Source: Bacillota bacterium (lineage in GTDB: Bacteria > Bacillota > Sulfobacillia > JABLXB01). Taken from it: DNA of 17,112 nucleotides. Positions 13,848-17,112 of the stretch are shown here, in pieces (position 1 is the first letter of the stretch; every line of letters starts with the position of its first letter). Position numbers and translations under genes: made by a program. The stretch covers positions 6,787-23,898 of the forward strand of contig JANLGA010000006.1 in assembly GCA_024653225.1 (NCBI GenBank). The letters run 5' to 3'. The notes beneath the pieces are model-generated. The model did not search any database and was not told the origin of the DNA. It was given only the letters and a program-made list of their open reading frames with translations.

Positions 13848-15832
13848 GCGAAGCCCGATCGGTCCGCGAAGTCTCCTGCGCGTGTGGGGGAGAAAGCTGC
13901 GCGAAGAGAGCGGGGGAGGATGGGCCGGAGCCGAGGGTCTTCGTGGCGGTTTCCGGCGCGGCCTTCGGGCTGTCGCTGTTGGGACGGGCCCTTGGCGCGC
14001 CGACCGCCGTCATCGTGATGCTGCAGGCGGTCGCCGCGGCGGCCGGTGGATATAACACGCTCAGGCGGGCGGCGGCCGCCTCGCGGAAGCTCCAAGTGAC
14101 CATGGACGTGCTCATGACGATCACCGTGGCGGGGGCGATCGCGATAGGGGAATTGACGGAGGGGGCGGCCGTCTGCTTTCTGCTCTCAGTATCGGAGGCA
14201 CTGCAATCGAGAACGACCCGGGGAGCGAGGCGGGCGATCCGGGCCCTTCTGGATGTCGCCCCCAGGCGGGCGACTGTCCGGCGCGACGGCGAGTGGGTGA
14301 GCCGCCCCGCCGACGAGGTCGGCCCCGGCGACACCCTTCTGGTCAGGCCGGGGGAGAGGATAGCGGCGGACGGCGTGGTGGTCAACGGCCGGTCGAGCGT
14401 GGACGAATCGCCGGTCACAGGGGAGTCCGTTCCCGTGGAGAAGCGGAGCGGCGAGCCGGTATTCGCGGGCACTATCAATTGCGACGGTGCCATGGAAGTC
14501 CGCGTCGCCAAGAGCCCGGCGGACAGCACGATCGCGAGGATAGTGCAGCTGGTAAGGGAGGCGCAGGAACAGAAGGCTCCGGTCGAGACATCGGTGGACA
14601 GGTTCGCGAGGTACTACACTCCGACTGTAATCGCCCTGGCCGCCCTCGTCTCGGTGGTTCCGCCGCTGTTCGCCGGGCGGGGATTCGCCGAGTCGTTCTA
14701 CAGGGGTCTCGCCTTCCTCGCGGTGTCGTGCCCCTGCGCGATCGTGGTCTCGACGCCGGTCTCCGTGATGTCCGCCGTCGCCGACGCCGCCCGGAACGGC
14801 GTGCTCGTCAAGGGGGCGGTCCATCTCGAGACCCTTGGGCGCGTGCGGGCGATCGCCTTCGACAAGACCGGGACCCTGACTTATGGCCGTCCGGTCGTCA
14901 CTCGGGTGGTGAGTTTCGGGGATCGTTCGGAGGACGGGATTCTGTCGTACGCCGCGGGGATAGAGAGCAGGTCAGCGCATCCCATAGCGACGGCGATAGT
15001 CGCGGAGGCGCGAAAGCGCGGCGTGGGACTCAAGAGGACCGAGGACTTCCGGGCGATGGCGGGCCTGGGTGCAAGCGCCTCGGCGGGCGGAAAGACATAC
15101 TTCCTGGGGAGCCCCGGGTTCGTGGCGGAGTCGGGGATCGACATCGAACCGGCACTCGGGTTCATCGAGGAGACCCGGTCGGAAGGCTGCACGGCGGTAT
15201 TGCTCGGCGTGGCTCCCGGGTGGGGCCGCGCGGGCGAGCTGCTCGGAGGGATCGCGCTCGCGGACGAGATCAGGCCCGAGGCGCCGCGCGCGGTCTCCCG
15301 CCTGCGGTCGCTGGGAGTCGAGCACGTCGCAATGCTGACGGGGGACGGGTGCGGGCCCGCCATTCGGGCCGGCGAGGCCGCGGGAGTTGACGAGATCATC
15401 TGGGGGCTGCGCCCGGACGAGAAGGCAGCCGTAGTGAAGCAGATGGAGTGCAGGTACCGCGACGTGGCGATGGCCGGGGACGGGGTGAACGATGCCCCCG
15501 CGCTGGCTGCGGCCGCCGTCGGGATAGCGATGGGGGCGATGGGGTCGGATGCCGCGCTGGAGACGGCGGACGTGGCGTTGATGTCGGATGACCTGTCAAG
15601 GATACCGTACCTGGTGAGCCTCGGCCGCGCGATGTTGTCGGTCGTGGGCTGGAACGTCGCGCTCACCGTGGGAATCAAGGTGCTCGCCGTGGCCTTGATA
15701 TCCGCGCGGCTCGCCGGTCTCTGGGCGGCAGTGGCGGCCGACATGGGCTCGTCCGTCCTCGTCACCCTGAATTCGATGAGGCTCCTGGGGGCAGGGGGAG
15801 GTCCCAACGGCGTCGAAGTGCGGCGTCGGTGA
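13844..15832 (+). CDS. Heavy-metal P1B-type ATPase (Zn/Cd/Pb efflux)
   Basis: Membrane pump of 662 residues that exports metal using ATP. Visible motifs: TGES actuator loop (T192-S195), CPC in the transport helix (C296, C298), phosphorylated D340 in DKTGT, the HP signature H379-P380, and GDGVND with D546. K612 in the seventh helix (VGIKVLA) and D633 in the eighth (ADMGSSV) match the K and D that define the P1B-2 Zn/Cd/Pb class, as in ZntA. There is no N-terminal HMA domain; instead a short cysteine-rich head has C12, C14 and C19. ATG 13844 overlaps the sensor stop codon (ATGA). The frame is open from 13643, but that part overlaps the sensor gene. The stop codon overlaps a possible start of the next gene. 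Confidence 0.96.
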   Translation: MSEARSVREVSCACGGESCAKRAGEDGPEPRVFVAVSGAAFGLSLLGRALGAPTAVIVMLQAVAAAAGGYNTLRRAAAASRKLQVTMDVLMTITVAGAIAIGELTEGAAVCFLLSVSEALQSRTTRGARRAIRALLDVAPRRATVRRDGEWVSRPADEVGPGDTLLVRPGERIAADGVVVNGRSSVDESPVTGESVPVEKRSGEPVFAGTINCDGAMEVRVAKSPADSTIARIVQLVREAQEQKAPVETSVDRFARYYTPTVIALAALVSVVPPLFAGRGFAESFYRGLAFLAVSCPCAIVVSTPVSVMSAVADAARNGVLVKGAVHLETLGRVRAIAFDKTGTLTYGRPVVTRVVSFGDRSEDGILSYAAGIESRSAHPIATAIVAEARKRGVGLKRTEDFRAMAGLGASASAGGKTYFLGSPGFVAESGIDIEPALGFIEETRSEGCTAVLLGVAPGWGRAGELLGGIALADEIRPEAPRAVSRLRSLGVEHVAMLTGDGCGPAIRAGEAAGVDEIIWGLRPDEKAAVVKQMECRYRDVAMAGDGVNDAPALAAAAVGIAMGAMGSDAALETADVALMSDDLSRIPYLVSLGRAMLSVVGWNVALTVGIKVLAVALISARLAGLWAAVAADMGSSVLVTLNSMRLLGAGGGPNGVEVRRR

Positions 15833-15867
15833 GCGGACTCACATTGTCGCCTGTGGGGGTGAATGGC

Positions 15868-16866
15868 TTGGACGTCGCGCCGGTCTCCATTATCTCGGCC
15901 GCCGAACGTATCCGGCCGTTCGTACTGAAGACCCCGTTCGAGCCATCTGACCCGCTCGGCTCGGTGTCGGGCGGGGAGATATACCTGAAGATGGAGAACA
16001 TGCAGAGGACGGGTTCATTCAAGGCGCGGGGCGCCTTCAACCGCCTCATGACGATGACCGACTCGGAGCGCCGGAAAGGTGTCTTCACGGTATCCGCAGG
16101 TAACCACGCGCAGGGGATCGGCTTGGCGGCACGGACCCTCGGGATCCGGGCCGCCGTCGTGATGCCGCGGGTCGTCCCGCACACGAAGGTGACGGGCACG
16201 CGGCGTTACGGCGTTGAAGTGACGCTGGCCGGAGCCGATTACGACGAGGCCGAGGCGATAGGTGCCGCCTTGGCCGCGGAATCGGGTATGACGTTCGTGA
16301 GCGCCTACTCCGATGCCGGGGTCGTCGCGGGCCAGGGAACGGTCGGACTGGAAATGATGCTCGAGCGGCCGGATCTCGACTCGGTGCTCGTTCCCGCGGG
16401 GGGCGGAGGCCTGATCTCCGGGGTCTCGTGCATCGTCAAGGCGCTGAATCCGTCCGCGCGAGTGTACGGCGTGCAGTCCGAGGCTTCCCACGCGTGGGCC
16501 GAATCATTTCGGGCGGGCCGCGCGACCAGGGTGCGGGTGACGGGGAGCCTGGCCGAGGGGCTGTCAGGGCAGATCACGCAGGAGATGTTCGAACTCGCGA
16601 TGCGGTGGGTGGACGGGTTCGTGGTGGTCTCGGAGGCCGAGATAGCGGGGGCTATGCGCTGGCTCGCGGAGGAACACCACCTCCTCGTCGAGGGCTCCGG
16701 CGCGGTCGGCGTCGCAGCCGTGCTCAACCGCCGCGCCGACGTGGGGGGGAAGCGCGTGGGAATCGTCCTGACGGGTGGAAACGTGGATATGTCCCTGTTC
16801 CGCGACATTCTCGGGGCGGGCGCGCGCGACGATTCGTCGAACCCCGCTGAAGTCGAAGCCCGCTGA
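15868..16866 (+). CDS. Threonine dehydratase (threonine ammonia-lyase), short form
   Basis: PLP enzyme that converts threonine to 2-oxobutyrate and ammonia. From the chosen start it has 332 residues. The PLP lysine is in RTGSFKARGAFN (K52); the phosphate loop is AGGGGLISG; the C-terminal VEGSGAVG and LTGGNVD motifs bind the cofactor ring. There is no ACT regulatory domain, so it is of TdcB or short IlvA type and probably not isoleucine-inhibited; a serine/threonine racemase cannot be excluded. TTG 15868 follows GGGGGTGA by 5 bases. A GTG at 15829 overlaps the ATPase stop (GTGA) and would add 13 residues, but has no clear ribosome site. Its position at the end of the metal operon is unexplained. 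Confidence 0.9.
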   Translation: MDVAPVSIISAAERIRPFVLKTPFEPSDPLGSVSGGEIYLKMENMQRTGSFKARGAFNRLMTMTDSERRKGVFTVSAGNHAQGIGLAARTLGIRAAVVMPRVVPHTKVTGTRRYGVEVTLAGADYDEAEAIGAALAAESGMTFVSAYSDAGVVAGQGTVGLEMMLERPDLDSVLVPAGGGGLISGVSCIVKALNPSARVYGVQSEASHAWAESFRAGRATRVRVTGSLAEGLSGQITQEMFELAMRWVDGFVVVSEAEIAGAMRWLAEEHHLLVEGSGAVGVAAVLNRRADVGGKRVGIVLTGGNVDMSLFRDILGAGARDDSSNPAEVEAR

Positions 16867-16940
16867 ATAGGAGTGACGGAGCACGCCGATAATATCGAAG
16901 CGTGGGAACGAACGCTCGTGGGGTACCGACCTCATCGGGG

Positions 16941-17112
16941 ATGGTCCGGCTCTGTCTTCGCCAGCTCCGCGAATCGAAGAAGGAGCTCCTCCACTGGGAG
17001 CACCGGGCGCGGTCCATGTGTCCCTCCGCGGTTCGGCCGCTCGCGCTCGGGTCGCTGCGCGGCAAGGACTTCCACTCGATCGGGGGCTCGGTGTACGCGT
17101 GTGCTCCGCGAG
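16941..17112 (+). CDS. Tetraprenyl-beta-curcumene synthase-like protein (YtpB/DUF2600), 5' part only
   Basis: The frame from ATG 16941 runs off the window after 57 codons without a stop. It reads LRQLRESKKELLHWEHRAR, then PSAVRPLALGSLRGKDFHSIGGSVYA. The ELxxWxxxA helix, the ALxSLxxKxFHxxGGxVYA stretch and their spacing match the N-terminus of YtpB-family enzymes, which cyclise a C35 polyprenyl diphosphate on the way to the sesquarterpenes of spores. The frame opens after a TAA at 16890; GTG 16902 is another possible start. The active-site Asp-rich motif would lie beyond the window. A TAATAT at 16890-16895 could be a -10. The recognition is by eye from a short segment. Confidence 0.7.
   Translation, partial: MVRLCLRQLRESKKELLHWEHRARSMCPSAVRPLALGSLRGKDFHSIGGSVYACAPR

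Noticed and set aside
14293..15390. 365-codon plus-strand frame inside the metal ATPase
   Set aside because: Out of frame with the ATPase, whose motifs are complete; the Arg/Gly-rich product is a shadow.

Overview
The window comes from a high-G+C, spore-forming, probably anaerobic Bacillota (Firmicutes) genome. Four things point there: a spore photoproduct lyase, the first part of a YtpB-type tetraprenyl-beta-curcumene synthase at the right edge, a NiaR/NiaX-type niacin system typical of Firmicutes, and a B12-dependent (class II) ribonucleotide reductase as the RNR seen here. Starts are mostly GTG and TTG behind strong purine-rich Shine-Dalgarno sites, so several genes are shorter at the 5' end than their longest reading frame. 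No tRNA, rRNA, insertion sequence, CRISPR array or phage gene was seen. No stretch longer than 300 bases lacks a gene.

Layout. 1-1574: glycogen synthase glgA and a strong hairpin. 1671-2250: a niacin ECF-transporter S component (minus strand) whose -35 box overlaps a TGTC/GACA element that may be a NiaR operator. 2369-4951: a secreted protein with three S-layer homology domains followed by about eight copies of a roughly 75-residue beta-rich module. 5011-5915 (minus): niaR and a small MTH1187-type thiamine-binding protein, reading away from splB. 6099-9131 (plus): splB, a divergent class II fructose-bisphosphate aldolase with an internal insert, and a flavin-reductase-like flavoprotein. 9279-12396: nrdR and nrdJ behind a TATAAT flanked by two candidate NrdR boxes 32 bases apart. 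12359-13315 (minus): a membrane-anchored PIG-L/LmbE deacetylase that overlaps the nrdJ 3' end. 13368-16866 (plus): a metal-resistance operon with a clear promoter, a palindromic operator, a CadC-like sensor, a Zn/Cd/Pb-type P1B-ATPase without the usual HMA domain, and a threonine dehydratase. 16941-17112: the first 57 codons of the terpene synthase gene.

How the genes work together. NiaR would repress niacin uptake (niaX) when nicotinate is plentiful. NrdR would repress nrdR-nrdJ according to the nucleotide pool. The CadC-like sensor would release the operator when Cd, Pb or Zn rises and turn on its efflux ATPase; threonine dehydratase is cotranscribed with no obvious metabolic link. splB and the terpene synthase belong to spore biology.

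Most genes belong to known families and I do not see a wholly new multigene system. The points most worth checking are the spore photoproduct lyase, whose normally essential hydrogen-donor cysteine is alanine while a new cysteine sits at another likely barrel-facing position; the eight-module S-layer protein; the aldolase insert; and the regulatory sites.
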